Assembly: GCF_022968825.1 (NCBI RefSeq)
Contig: NZ_JALHKS010000007.1
Span: 1 to 64,000, forward strand
Length of the DNA stretch: 64,000 nt
Reading direction: 5' to 3'
From: Chryseobacterium salipaludis
Lineage (GTDB): Bacteria > Bacteroidota > Bacteroidia > Flavobacteriales > Weeksellaceae
In this document: positions 28,173 to 36,866 of the stretch, one piece after another
Numbering within the stretch: the first letter of the stretch is position 1
How the letters are laid out: every line of letters begins with the position of its first letter
Position numbers and translations under genes: made by a program
Notes under the pieces: model-generated
Database searches by the model: none
Seen by the model: the letters and a program-made list of their open reading frames with translations, nothing else
What the model was told of the DNA's origin: nothing

Positions 28173-28625
28173 TTAGTTAAGTTTATTAAAAAAATCGAGC
28201 AGCTCCTTTTTGTCCTTTGTTGGTAAGTTGGAACCTCCGTGCATCAAGCGGTACGATTTCAAGGGCATTTCGTCTTTTTCAATCTGGCTGATGATGCTTT
28301 TTATTTTTGCTTTTTTCCGTCTTTTTGAATAGTTATTGAACTCATCAAAATTGAGTTCTTCTTTGCCTTTTTTAATATGCCGGGCCATGAACCACGCGGC
28401 CGGCTGCAATTCCGAATACCAGGGATAGCGGCTATTATTGGAATGACAGTCATAACACGAAACTTTAAGGATTGCAGCCACGTTGGCGGGCACCTTTTCG
28501 GTTCTTTCAAAACTTTGACCTGGCGGAACGGTGGATACATTACGCTCCACCGGTATGACCTGAATGGCTAAAACAACCGCCACTACTATCACCGCCAGCC
28601 AACCTATGATATTCAATTTTCTCAT
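28173..28625 (-). CDS. Membrane-anchored haem-binding (c-type) protein
   Basis: 150 residues with an N-terminal transmembrane anchor (IIGWLAVIVVAVVLAIQVI) and a single c-type haem motif CYDCH followed by SNNSRYPWYSELQPAAWF, a pattern typical of the Bacteroidota haem-binding domain family (PF14376-like). A downstream Met (DEMPLKSYRLMHGG) could be the distal ligand. One base separates it from the adaptor gene upstream in the operon. It may pass electrons for copper oxidation or reduction in the periplasm; this is inference from context. Confidence 0.78.
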   Translation of the reverse strand: MRKLNIIGWLAVIVVAVVLAIQVIPVERNVSTVPPGQSFERTEKVPANVAAILKVSCYDCHSNNSRYPWYSELQPAAWFMARHIKKGKEELNFDEFNNYSKRRKKAKIKSIISQIEKDEMPLKSYRLMHGGSNLPTKDKKELLDFFNKLN

Positions 28626-28626
28626 A

Positions 28627-29832
28627 TTACATGGTGCTCATATCGTGACCCGCCATGGGATCTGCCCCTTTCTTAAATATATATTCGCTGTTCAGAAGGT
28701 AGGCCCCGGAGACCACTACTTCGTCTCCCGCCATAATTCCTGATGTGATTTCTATTCTGTCTTCATATTCGAGACCCGTTTCCACCATTCTGTTGACGAA
28801 GGTGTTCTTCGCGGTTTTCACCCACACCGTGGAAGATTTGCCATCCCTGATTACCGCATCCACAGGCATTGAAAGACCATCACGGGATTTGTTTTCCACC
28901 AGAACATATACCGGCATGCCGGGTTTCAGCAGATTTCCTTTGTTGGGCACGGAAATGCGAACCAGATTTATCCTGCTGGAGGCGCTTATTTCCGGGTTTG
29001 TAAAATCAACCTTCCCATTAATCTTCAGATTATCCAGATCGGGAATATATACGGTGACCTTGCTGTCTTTCTGAAGGAGAGCCATTTGGGAAGAATAGAC
29101 CTGCGCCTCTGCCCAAAGCGATGAAAGATCTGCCAGATTCACGATGGTGCCACCTTCGGCAAGATAATCGCCTTCGGCAATGCTCAGATCGGTGATGTAA
29201 CCGGCTGCATTGCTGAACACGGTAGTGGTTGGCGTGGCTTTTCCTGATCTTTCCAGCTGTTTGATCTGGCCTTCGGACATTCCCCATAAATAAAGCTTGT
29301 TGCGGGAACTTTGGAGCAACTGATCAAAATCAATGGAAGTATTACCGACGAACAGCTTGCGTCTTTCAAGCGCCAGCAAATATTCCTGCTTTGCATTATT
29401 GAGTTCTTCACTGTAAATATCGACCAACGGCGCCCCCTTCGGAACAAAATCGCCAATGTTTTTATAATACAACCGTTCAACTCTGCCCATTACTCTGGAA
29501 CTTACTGCCTGCATTTGGTACTGGTTAAAATTAAGTGTTCCGGTAAGCGTGAGCTTATCAGCCATGGAACCGTCAGAGAGCGCGACTGTTTTGATATTCC
29601 CAAGTTTAACCTGCTCGTCATTCAAAACAATTTCGTTAGGATCCGCATTCTTTTTCTTCTCCACAGGCACCAAATCCATGTGACAAATGGGGCATTTTCC
29701 GGGTTTATCGGAGACTACCTGCGGGTGCATGGAACAGGTGTAGTAGATATCGTGGCCGGCATGCGGATCTTCCTCCTTTTTACAGGAGTAAAGAAAAACC
29801 AGCAAGGCAAGCATTAAAATATTGAATTTCAT
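28627..29832 (-). CDS. CusB-type periplasmic adaptor with heavy-metal-binding domain (second adaptor)
   Basis: The 401-residue lipoprotein (LALLVFLYSC lipobox) has one heavy-metal-binding domain (CSMHP-x9-CPICHM, about residues 32-52) and then the membrane-fusion fold: beta-barrel, lipoyl and long alpha-hairpin (SSRVMGRVERLYYKNIGDFV, LNNAKQEYLLALERRKL, YITDLSIAEGDYL). It bridges the CusA pump to the outer-membrane channel and can hand Cu(I) to it. It follows a second, different adaptor by eleven bases. Note the His in place of Gly at the end of the metal motif. Confidence 0.88.
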   Translation of the reverse strand: MKFNILMLALLVFLYSCKKEEDPHAGHDIYYTCSMHPQVVSDKPGKCPICHMDLVPVEKKKNADPNEIVLNDEQVKLGNIKTVALSDGSMADKLTLTGTLNFNQYQMQAVSSRVMGRVERLYYKNIGDFVPKGAPLVDIYSEELNNAKQEYLLALERRKLFVGNTSIDFDQLLQSSRNKLYLWGMSEGQIKQLERSGKATPTTTVFSNAAGYITDLSIAEGDYLAEGGTIVNLADLSSLWAEAQVYSSQMALLQKDSKVTVYIPDLDNLKINGKVDFTNPEISASSRINLVRISVPNKGNLLKPGMPVYVLVENKSRDGLSMPVDAVIRDGKSSTVWVKTAKNTFVNRMVETGLEYEDRIEITSGIMAGDEVVVSGAYLLNSEYIFKKGADPMAGHDMSTM

Positions 29833-29843
29833 CTTATCAATTT

Positions 29844-31094
29844 TTATCTGTTAATTTTTATGAAACTTTCGCTGTCCATCAGGTACTGTGCATTTTCGGC
29901 AACTCCATCTTCAGGAAGCAAACCACTGACGATCTGAATTTTATCGCCTACCACCGCGCCGGTAACAACTTTATGGGCAATAAAACCGCCTTCTACTTTT
30001 TTGAACGCGATTTTATCAATCCCTAAAGAAACCACCGCTGATTTCGGCAGCCAGTCTGCCATTCTGTTGTGGCTCATAATCTCCGCTTTAACCTGACTTC
30101 CGACAGGAATTTTTGCGGTGGAATTATCAAAATAGACGCGCGCCGTTACGGTTTTGCTGCCCTGCCTGAAAAACGGTTCAATAAAACCGATGGTTCCTTT
30201 GAAGCGATTTTCAGGATTGGCTTCCGGGATGATCATGACTGACTGTCCTTTGCTGACCAGTGCAATGTCTTCAGAAAAAATATTGATCTGGGCCCAGGTT
30301 CTGTTGGGATTGTAGACACTGAAAATATTCTGTCCTTTCTGGAGGTACATTCCCTCTTTTAGGGGTAGTTCAGCGGTGACTGCCGTATTTGAAGCCATTG
30401 CGGGTGCAGATTGTGGTGATGACCCCATGCTTCCGGCCGATCCTGCCTGCTGAATGTGTCCGCTGTAATTGCTGAAAACCGGAATTGTGAGATCAGGTTT
30501 CCCTCGCTGGATGACTTTCTGAATCTGTGAAGCCGGCATTCCCAAAAGAAGGAGTTTCTGGCGTGAAGCATCGATCATCGTTTTGTTTGAGCGGTCATTT
30601 TTAATAACGAAGAGCAGGTTTTGCTGTGCGGTTAAAAGTTCCGGGCTGTATATATCTAAAATACGCTGCCCTTTGGACACTTTCTGGTATTTATACCGCA
30701 CATAGAGTTTCTCGATACGGCCCGCAACGCGTGAGGAAATACTGCCAATCTGTCGAGTATCGTATTCTACCGTCCCTAAAGCATCAACCGTGGTGGGTAT
30801 GTTTTCTCTTTTTACTTTTATTACGGGCTGTTCCGACACTACAAATTCATTGGTTGGTTTCAGCAGATCGTCGAGTTTAATCCCCTCTTCCTTTTTTTCA
30901 GGGGCATCTTTCAGGACCAAATCCATCCCACATTTGGGACATTTGCCGGGTTTGTCTGAAATCACTTCCGGGTGCATCGGACAGGTATAAGTATGCATTG
31001 CAGCTTCTGCCGAGTGCTTATCTTCCCAGAACTTAACTTTGTCACACGCCGTCAAACCAAATAAAAGCATAGTGAATATTATAATTTTTCTCAT
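29844..31094 (-). CDS. cusB: CusB-type periplasmic adaptor with heavy-metal-binding domain (first adaptor)
   Basis: 416 residues, lipoprotein signal (IIIFTMLLFGLTAC), heavy-metal-binding domain (CPMHP-x9-CPKCGM, about residues 40-60), and a complete membrane-fusion-protein fold (SSRVAGRIEKLYVRYKYQKV, LLTAQQNLLFVIKND). A Gly/Ser/Ala-rich insertion near residue 225 (GSAGSMGSSPQSAP) is unusual in the lipoyl region. Its start overlaps the stop of the TolC-family gene (31091-31094), showing translational coupling. With the pump and channel it forms a Cu(I)/Ag(I) efflux complex. Confidence 0.9.
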   Translation of the reverse strand: MRKIIIFTMLLFGLTACDKVKFWEDKHSAEAAMHTYTCPMHPEVISDKPGKCPKCGMDLVLKDAPEKKEEGIKLDDLLKPTNEFVVSEQPVIKVKRENIPTTVDALGTVEYDTRQIGSISSRVAGRIEKLYVRYKYQKVSKGQRILDIYSPELLTAQQNLLFVIKNDRSNKTMIDASRQKLLLLGMPASQIQKVIQRGKPDLTIPVFSNYSGHIQQAGSAGSMGSSPQSAPAMASNTAVTAELPLKEGMYLQKGQNIFSVYNPNRTWAQINIFSEDIALVSKGQSVMIIPEANPENRFKGTIGFIEPFFRQGSKTVTARVYFDNSTAKIPVGSQVKAEIMSHNRMADWLPKSAVVSLGIDKIAFKKVEGGFIAHKVVTGAVVGDKIQIVSGLLPEDGVAENAQYLMDSESFIKINR

Positions 31095-32338
31095 CTTCTT
31101 TCAATTAAGCGGTCAATTTCAGTTTGCGTCTGCAGTGCTTTGGTAAGGATCTCGAAATATTCCAGTTGGGCCATATTCAGCTGTTCCCATGCGTCATATA
31201 ACATGAAGAGTTCTTCCGTATTCTGCTCATAGCCCAACTGCATGGATTTGTAGTTGTTTTTTAAGGCCGGAATAATGGTGTCTTCATAGAGTTTGAGCTG
31301 ATTTTTATTCAGGTCCAGTTCATTGCGCATTCCGTAGGCCATTCCACTGTATTCGTTCACCATCATTTCTTTCTGCGCCTGCAAGGCCTCTTCTTTCAGT
31401 TTGAGACTTTCAATATTGGCTTTATTCATGCGTGAAGCCCAGGAAACAAACGGCAGCTTTGCCATCAGCATGAGTGAAAACTGCATGGGCTGGCCGCCAA
31501 AACCAAACATGTTTTCGAACTTTACGCCAAATTCCGGCTTTAGATTCTGCTTTTCCAGATCCTGTTTGAGTTTGGCAATATTGATTTCCCGGTCGATGCC
31601 GCGAAGGTCACTTCTGTTTTGATAAAATAGCTCCTGATCAAAGGTTTCCAAGGAATAATCATTCAGGTTGTATTCCGGTTCAATCTCCAGTGGCGCGAGC
31701 GGGTCTCTTCCCATGAGGGCATTCAACCGGATCCGGTTGACGCGGAGGTCATTCTCGTACATGAGCTGCATGTTTTTGGAGCTTCCGAGGGCGGCTTTGG
31801 CTTTGTAATATGCAGATATTTTGGAAAGCCCGTTTTTGTACCGGATCTCGGCGTTTCTGATCATGAAATCCAGCATCTTTTCGTTTTCCTTTACGACCTG
31901 CAGCTTTTTATCCAGGACGATTGAACTGTAATACAGTTTTTTCGCATCCTGAAAGTTTTCATTGAGGGCGGCATAGAGTTTTTCCTTTTCTACGGAAGAC
32001 ATCGCCTTCATCAGATTTTCGTTGGCATCAAGTTTCCTTGTGTTGGGAAACATCTGCTCCACAGAAACTGCTACTGAGCCCATACCGAGCATATCGCCGT
32101 CGCGTTGCCAGAGTTTTGGATTATAGGGTGTCATGAAGAACCCGGCTCCAACGGTTGGGGGCATCCAGCTTCTTGCGCCTTTGGCCGCAGCGTCCATTGA
32201 CCGGACTTCCGCATTATACATTTTAACCACCGGATGGTTGGCTGCGATACTGTCCATTACAGCGGGCAACGGCATCCGCTGAGCATCAATATTGGTGTAA
32301 AGCAAGGCCAGTGCTCCTGTTATTATTAATTTTTTCAT
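31091..32338 (-). CDS. cusC: TolC-family outer-membrane channel (CusC-like)
   Basis: 415 residues with a signal peptide (KKLIITGALALLYTNIDA) and the two-repeat helical layout of the outer-membrane efflux protein family (VMDSIAANHPVVKMYNAEVR in the first half; LKLYEDTIIPALKNNYKSMQ in the second). A Met-rich stretch (MLGMGSVAVSVEQMF) may suit copper. It forms the trimeric exit duct of the RND complex. The stop overlaps the downstream adaptor start by four bases. Confidence 0.88.
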   Translation of the reverse strand: MKKLIITGALALLYTNIDAQRMPLPAVMDSIAANHPVVKMYNAEVRSMDAAAKGARSWMPPTVGAGFFMTPYNPKLWQRDGDMLGMGSVAVSVEQMFPNTRKLDANENLMKAMSSVEKEKLYAALNENFQDAKKLYYSSIVLDKKLQVVKENEKMLDFMIRNAEIRYKNGLSKISAYYKAKAALGSSKNMQLMYENDLRVNRIRLNALMGRDPLAPLEIEPEYNLNDYSLETFDQELFYQNRSDLRGIDREINIAKLKQDLEKQNLKPEFGVKFENMFGFGGQPMQFSLMLMAKLPFVSWASRMNKANIESLKLKEEALQAQKEMMVNEYSGMAYGMRNELDLNKNQLKLYEDTIIPALKNNYKSMQLGYEQNTEELFMLYDAWEQLNMAQLEYFEILTKALQTQTEIDRLIERR

Positions 32339-32356
32339 TTTGTAATCATTTAAGTA

Positions 32357-34315
32357 TTAATGGGAAGCGTCGAGCACGTCAATTTTACCCAACTTGTTCA
32401 GTTCCCATTCCTTCTGCATATAAAAGATAATAGGCGTTACCAAAAGAATGTGAATGGCCGACGTGAAAACGCCACCGACCATCGGTAATACAATGGGTTT
32501 CATCATATCACTTCCCACACCGTGGCTCCACAGGATGGGGACTAGGCCGAAGAGGGTCACACAAACCGTCATAATCTTCGGTCTTAATCTTTTTGCTGCA
32601 CCATGGATGACATATTCACGAAGTTCTTCATTGCTAATGGTCTCCCGGGAGTTGCCGTTCTTCGTAGTAAGCTGAATCATGGCATCGTTCAGGTAAATAA
32701 CCATCACAATTCCCGTTTCTACCGCAAGTCCGAACAGCGCAATAAAACCAACTGCTACGGCTACGGAAAGGTTCACCCCCCAAATCGAAATCATAAAGAC
32801 ACCGCCGATTAAGGCAAAAGGAATACTGATGAGATTAAAAAAAGCTTCGCGGTAAGAATTGAACGCAAAATACATGGAGAGGAAAATCACGACCAATACG
32901 AGTGGCATAATCATTTTTAAAGTCTGCTCTCCGCGAATCAGGTTTTCGTACTGACCGCTCCATTCCACGAAATAACCTTTAGGCATTTTGTTCACCATGT
33001 TATTGAGTTTTGCCTGGGCTTCTTTTACGGTACTGCCTAAATCCCGGTCGCGTACGTTGAACAGAACCGTTCCACGCAACATTGCATTTTCAGAATTGAT
33101 CATTGGTGGTCCTTCTGTAAGACGGATGTCGGCTACTGCACTTAGCGGGATGGAACCAAATTCCATCGTCTGCATGGGCAGTCTTCTCAGAGATTCCAAA
33201 TTATTTCTGAAATCCTGGCCGTACCTGGCGTTTACCGAAAAGCGCTGTCGGCCTTCAACGGTTGTGGTGAGTTTCATTCCGCCGAGGGCACTTTCCACGA
33301 CGGCATTTACATCATCCACACTTAGGCCGTATCTTCCTATTTCTTCGCGTTTCACTTCAATGTCCACATATTTTCCGCCGGTAATCGGTTCTACATACAT
33401 ATCCTTGATTCCTTCAATTCCCGTGAGTTCCTTTTTTATCTTTTCTGAAAGGACGGCAATACTGTCCAGATTCTGGCCGTATACTTTTACTCCAACATCC
33501 GTTCTAATCCCCGTTGAAAGCATATTGATCCGGTTGGAAATCGGCATGGTCCAGCCATTGGTTACGCCCGGAATCTGCAGTTTGGCATTCAGTTCATCGA
33601 TCAGATCTTCTTTTGTTTTGCCGTCGCGCCATTCGCTCTGCGGTTTCAACAGAATAATGGTTTCTATCATGGAGATGGGTGAATTATCCGTCGCCGTGTT
33701 GGCTCTTCCAGCTTTTCCAAGGACATGATCTACTTCCGGAACTCCTTTAATGATTTTATCCTGCACCTGCAGTAATCTTTTGGCCTCAGAGTTCGAAATA
33801 TCGGGAAGGGTTACCGGCATAAAGAGCAGGGATCCTTCATCCAAAGGCGGCATAAATTCACGCCCGAGGTTCATAATCATTGGAATACTGATGAGCAGGG
33901 CCAAAATATTAATGCCAAGCGTCGTTTTTTTCCATTTCATGCACCATCTGATAAGCGGTTCGTACACCCTTTCCAAGCCCCTGTTTATTGGGTTTTTATT
34001 ATCGTCCTTAAATTTTCCTTTCATAAAAAAGGAGATCAGCACCGGTGCAAGGGTAAGCACCAGTATTGCATCAACAATCAGGATGAATGTTTTAGTGTAC
34101 GCCAGCGGATGAAAAAGTTTACCTTCCTGACCGGTCAACATAAATACCGGGAGAAAAGAAACCACGATGATTACCGTAGAAAAAAATACGCCTCTGGATA
34201 CCTGTAAGGATGATTTTTCGATAATCTTCAACCGAATGTCTTCGGGAATTTTAACGTAACTGTCTTTCTCCTTATCCTTTTTTCTGAATATATTTTTAAA
34301 CCAGTTGGTCTTCAT
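32357..34315 (-). CDS. cusA: C-terminal part of a split CusA-type RND copper pump
   Basis: 652 residues corresponding to CusA from after the fourth membrane helix to the end: membrane helices, second periplasmic porter domain and final helices. RINMLSTGIR matches the E. coli CusA copper-path motif with Met (RIDMLSTG), pointing to Cu/Ag rather than Zn/Co. Another Met lies in LPMQTME. It starts at its own ATG two bases after the stop of the N-terminal half, in a different frame, with a basic new N-terminus (KTNWFKNIFRKKDKEKDS). Both parts must assemble to give one ~1,080-residue pump. Confidence 0.88.
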   Translation of the reverse strand: MKTNWFKNIFRKKDKEKDSYVKIPEDIRLKIIEKSSLQVSRGVFFSTVIIVVSFLPVFMLTGQEGKLFHPLAYTKTFILIVDAILVLTLAPVLISFFMKGKFKDDNKNPINRGLERVYEPLIRWCMKWKKTTLGINILALLISIPMIMNLGREFMPPLDEGSLLFMPVTLPDISNSEAKRLLQVQDKIIKGVPEVDHVLGKAGRANTATDNSPISMIETIILLKPQSEWRDGKTKEDLIDELNAKLQIPGVTNGWTMPISNRINMLSTGIRTDVGVKVYGQNLDSIAVLSEKIKKELTGIEGIKDMYVEPITGGKYVDIEVKREEIGRYGLSVDDVNAVVESALGGMKLTTTVEGRQRFSVNARYGQDFRNNLESLRRLPMQTMEFGSIPLSAVADIRLTEGPPMINSENAMLRGTVLFNVRDRDLGSTVKEAQAKLNNMVNKMPKGYFVEWSGQYENLIRGEQTLKMIMPLVLVVIFLSMYFAFNSYREAFFNLISIPFALIGGVFMISIWGVNLSVAVAVGFIALFGLAVETGIVMVIYLNDAMIQLTTKNGNSRETISNEELREYVIHGAAKRLRPKIMTVCVTLFGLVPILWSHGVGSDMMKPIVLPMVGGVFTSAIHILLVTPIIFYMQKEWELNKLGKIDVLDASH

Positions 34316-34317
34316 TG

Positions 34318-35601
34318 TTATGGGTTTTTATTTTGTTGATGGTTCTGCCAATCCGAAAGATTTTTATACGCATTTTCAGACATAATAATTCCGTTATCTA
34401 CAATCACCCCGATTGCAAGTGCAATTCCGGTAAGTGACATGATGTTGGAGGATAGTCCAAACGCATTGAGCAGAATAAAGCTGATGGCAATGGTGACCGG
34501 AATCTGAATGATGATGCTCAATGCACTTCGCCAGTGGAATAGGAACAGAATAACAATGATTGCCACCACGATAATTTCTTCAATCAGCTTGGTTTTAATA
34601 TTGTCTATTGCCCCTTCAATCAGGGTACTGCGGTCGTACGATGTCTTGAAGGTGACGCCTTCAGGGAGTCCTTTTTCAACGTCCTTCATTTTCTCTTTCA
34701 CATCGTTGATGACCTTATCCGCATTTTCGCCATACCGTGCCACTACGATACCGCCCACGACTTCGCCTTCACCGTCTGCATCAAAAATACCCAGACGCAA
34801 ATCACCACCCATCTGTACAGAACCAATGTCTTTCACCCGCACAGGAATTCCGTTGTAATTTCCCAAAGCAATTTCCTCGATATCTGCTACGTTCTTGATA
34901 TAACCCAGGCCGCGAATGATATAGGCCATATCGGCCATCTCAAATTTACGTCCGCCCACATCATTATTGTTGGCTTTCACTTTGTTCATGACATCCATGA
35001 GGGATACGTTATAGTACTGGAGTTTTACAGGATCTACAATGAGTTGGTACTGTTTTTCGAAGCCGCCAAAGGAGGCTACTTCCGCCACACCGGGAACCGT
35101 CTGCAGAGCAAATTTCACATACCAGTCCTGGAGGGCGCGCTGGTCTCCTAGATCCATTTTGGGTGCATCCAAATGGTACCAGAAAACGTGACCAACACCG
35201 GTGCCATCCGGTCCGAGCGTAGGGGTGACATCTTGTGGGAGTAAACGCTGCGCATAATTGAGCCGTTCCATTACGCGGGTTCTGGCCCAATAAATATCCA
35301 CATTATCTTCGAAAATAACATATACGAAGCTCATCCCAAACATGGAAGAGGCGCGGATGTTCTTAATTTTCGGAATTCCCTGTAGGTTGCTGACCAGCGG
35401 GAAAGTCACCTGATCTTCAATAATCTGGGGACTTCTGCCCATCCACTCCGTAAAAACGATGACCTGGTTCTCACTCAGATCCGGAATGGCATCGATGGGA
35501 TTGTCCCTTACCGCAAAAATACCCCAGATAAAAAGGCCGATTGCAATCAGCAAAACGAAATACCTGTTGCGGAGGGACAGTTTGATTAAATTTTGAATCA
35601 T
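34318..35601 (-). CDS. cusA: N-terminal part of a split CusA-type RND copper pump
   Basis: 427 residues equal to the first ~40% of CusA: helix 1 (FVLLIAIGLFIWGIF), first periplasmic porter/docking domain, and helices 2-4 ending with the conserved ALAIGVIVDNGIIMSENAY, where Asp is part of the proton relay. The reading frame ends shortly after (NKNP), where other CusA proteins continue into the next cytoplasmic segment and helix 5. Two bases separate it from the second half. It is translated from ATG at 35601, 14 bases after the DUF3347 gene. Confidence 0.88.
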   Translation of the reverse strand: MIQNLIKLSLRNRYFVLLIAIGLFIWGIFAVRDNPIDAIPDLSENQVIVFTEWMGRSPQIIEDQVTFPLVSNLQGIPKIKNIRASSMFGMSFVYVIFEDNVDIYWARTRVMERLNYAQRLLPQDVTPTLGPDGTGVGHVFWYHLDAPKMDLGDQRALQDWYVKFALQTVPGVAEVASFGGFEKQYQLIVDPVKLQYYNVSLMDVMNKVKANNNDVGGRKFEMADMAYIIRGLGYIKNVADIEEIALGNYNGIPVRVKDIGSVQMGGDLRLGIFDADGEGEVVGGIVVARYGENADKVINDVKEKMKDVEKGLPEGVTFKTSYDRSTLIEGAIDNIKTKLIEEIIVVAIIVILFLFHWRSALSIIIQIPVTIAISFILLNAFGLSSNIMSLTGIALAIGVIVDNGIIMSENAYKNLSDWQNHQQNKNP

Positions 35602-35615
35602 GGTTCTGTACAGTT

Positions 35616-36239
35616 TTACTTAATTTCTTCCTGAACCTCGCCACATGAAGCCATTTTTTTGCCGTAATAAGGGTTCTTGATCTCGCGTGAATCGCTGAGC
35701 CAGAAGGCTCCTTTTTTGTCATTATACATCGGGCAGAATACTTTATACACCGGTTTTGGAGTTCCGAAATCTTTCAAAAGGTCGTAAAAATCTGCACTCA
35801 TTATGTCCAGGTGTTCGCGCTGATGATCAATGTTTCCGGCATTATCTGCAATGTGCTCGGCGTGTTCCCGGATGCTGGCTTCCAGTTCTGCAAATTCTTT
35901 CTTCTGTTCATCGGAAAACCCATTTTTGTCTATTTTAGGAAAAGAGGCCAGGATCCCTTTCGCTGCACTAACCGCTTCTTTATCATCATCACCGGACAAA
36001 GCGAATGTAAGGTGGGTGTAATGGGAATAAAGCTCCGTAAGATCAGCGGAAGACTTTTTGGCTTCAGTAACGGTTATCTCTTTATCCGTTGCCATATTGC
36101 CCATCGCTGCACTATCGGACATTGTGCTCATATCGTGCTTCATGGAAGTTTCAGTGGTGCTTTTCTGTTCTTTGTTTTCTTTGCAGGAAGTAAGTGCAAA
36201 TGTTCCGACTGCCAAAAGGCTGAATAGTACTGTTTTCAT
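35616..36239 (-). CDS. DUF3347 domain lipoprotein, probable periplasmic copper-binding protein
   Basis: 207 residues with a lipobox (VGTFALTSC), a Met/His-rich linker (MKHDMSTMSDSAAMGNM) and a helical DUF3347 domain (LTELYSHYTHLTFALSG) ending in FCPMYN, GAFWLSDSREIKNPYYG and MASCG. The closing part is the usual DUF3347 signature with Cys/Met residues suited to Cu(I). It is second in the copper operon, just ahead of the pump. It likely binds and delivers copper; this is inference from composition and context. Confidence 0.82.
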   Translation of the reverse strand: MKTVLFSLLAVGTFALTSCKENKEQKSTTETSMKHDMSTMSDSAAMGNMATDKEITVTEAKKSSADLTELYSHYTHLTFALSGDDDKEAVSAAKGILASFPKIDKNGFSDEQKKEFAELEASIREHAEHIADNAGNIDHQREHLDIMSADFYDLLKDFGTPKPVYKVFCPMYNDKKGAFWLSDSREIKNPYYGKKMASCGEVQEEIK

Positions 36240-36262
36240 TATTTTATAAGTTTAAAGTTTAT

Positions 36263-36649
36263 TTATTTTTTATTGAAAAAGGCTTCGTAGTTTGCTTTGT
36301 TTTCGAAGTACACGACATTGTCGTTTTTATCGGATATCGCTATAATTGCGGTTGCTTTATCGATAAGTTGGTGAGAAATCGGATCGTATGCCATCCGCGC
36401 ATTTTCTTCCTGCGGGATTCTCAGTTTGCAGTTTTCGCAGCAGCCGTAATACGTTTTACCGTCGTGCTGTACTTCGAGTTGTTTTTTACCCATATAGGCG
36501 TTGTTTACCATACAGACCTGGTCGTGAGGAACAATGTCGCCGGTCTTGAACTGTGCATTGGTAATTTGGGTATTTTCGGCTTTTGAATTGGTGCAGGAAA
36601 CGAGAAACACTGCTACAAAAGCCAGTATTCCTAAAAGAATATTCTTCAT
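36263..36649 (-). CDS. Small TRASH/YHS-like lipoprotein, first gene of the copper operon
   Basis: 128 residues, lipobox (AFVAVFLVSC) and a small metal-binding module: CMVNNAYMGKKQLEV, then YYGCCENCK, resembling TRASH/YHS or NosL-like copper-binding domains. A second part (VVYFENKANYEAFF) resembles the closing strand/helix of YHS domains. As the first gene it may act as a periplasmic copper sensor or chaperone. A 16-bp perfect palindrome lies 74 bp upstream of its start codon. Confidence 0.68.
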   Translation of the reverse strand: MKNILLGILAFVAVFLVSCTNSKAENTQITNAQFKTGDIVPHDQVCMVNNAYMGKKQLEVQHDGKTYYGCCENCKLRIPQEENARMAYDPISHQLIDKATAIIAISDKNDNVVYFENKANYEAFFNKK

Positions 36650-36722
36650 TAAATTATCGGTTAAAGGTTAAATTTGAGCCTCCGTCTTGAGAGACTGTGT
36701 ACGAATATCCTGATCTTCAAGT

Positions 36723-36738
36723 TGTTCTTTAAAGAACA
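36723..36738. promoter_or_regulatory. Perfect 16-bp palindrome, candidate operator of the copper operon
   Basis: TGTTCTTTAAAGAACA is its own reverse complement. It lies in the 217-bp gap between the two minus-strand metal operons, upstream of the first copper gene. It has no T-run, so it is more likely a dimeric repressor/activator site than a terminator. Confidence 0.5.
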
Positions 36739-36866
36739 TTCTTTTCTAAAGGATTACTTAAACGAGAAGTGGAAGTTCGAAGGGACATTCAGCACCGCTA
36801 AATAATCTGCGGAAAGTGTCATAAACACTTCACGACCAGACACAATTCGGGCTGTAAAAGAAGATC

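Noticed and set aside
32988-33728. 246-codon plus-strand frame
   Set aside because: It is the antisense shadow of the second half of the CusA gene, whose protein motifs are unambiguous.
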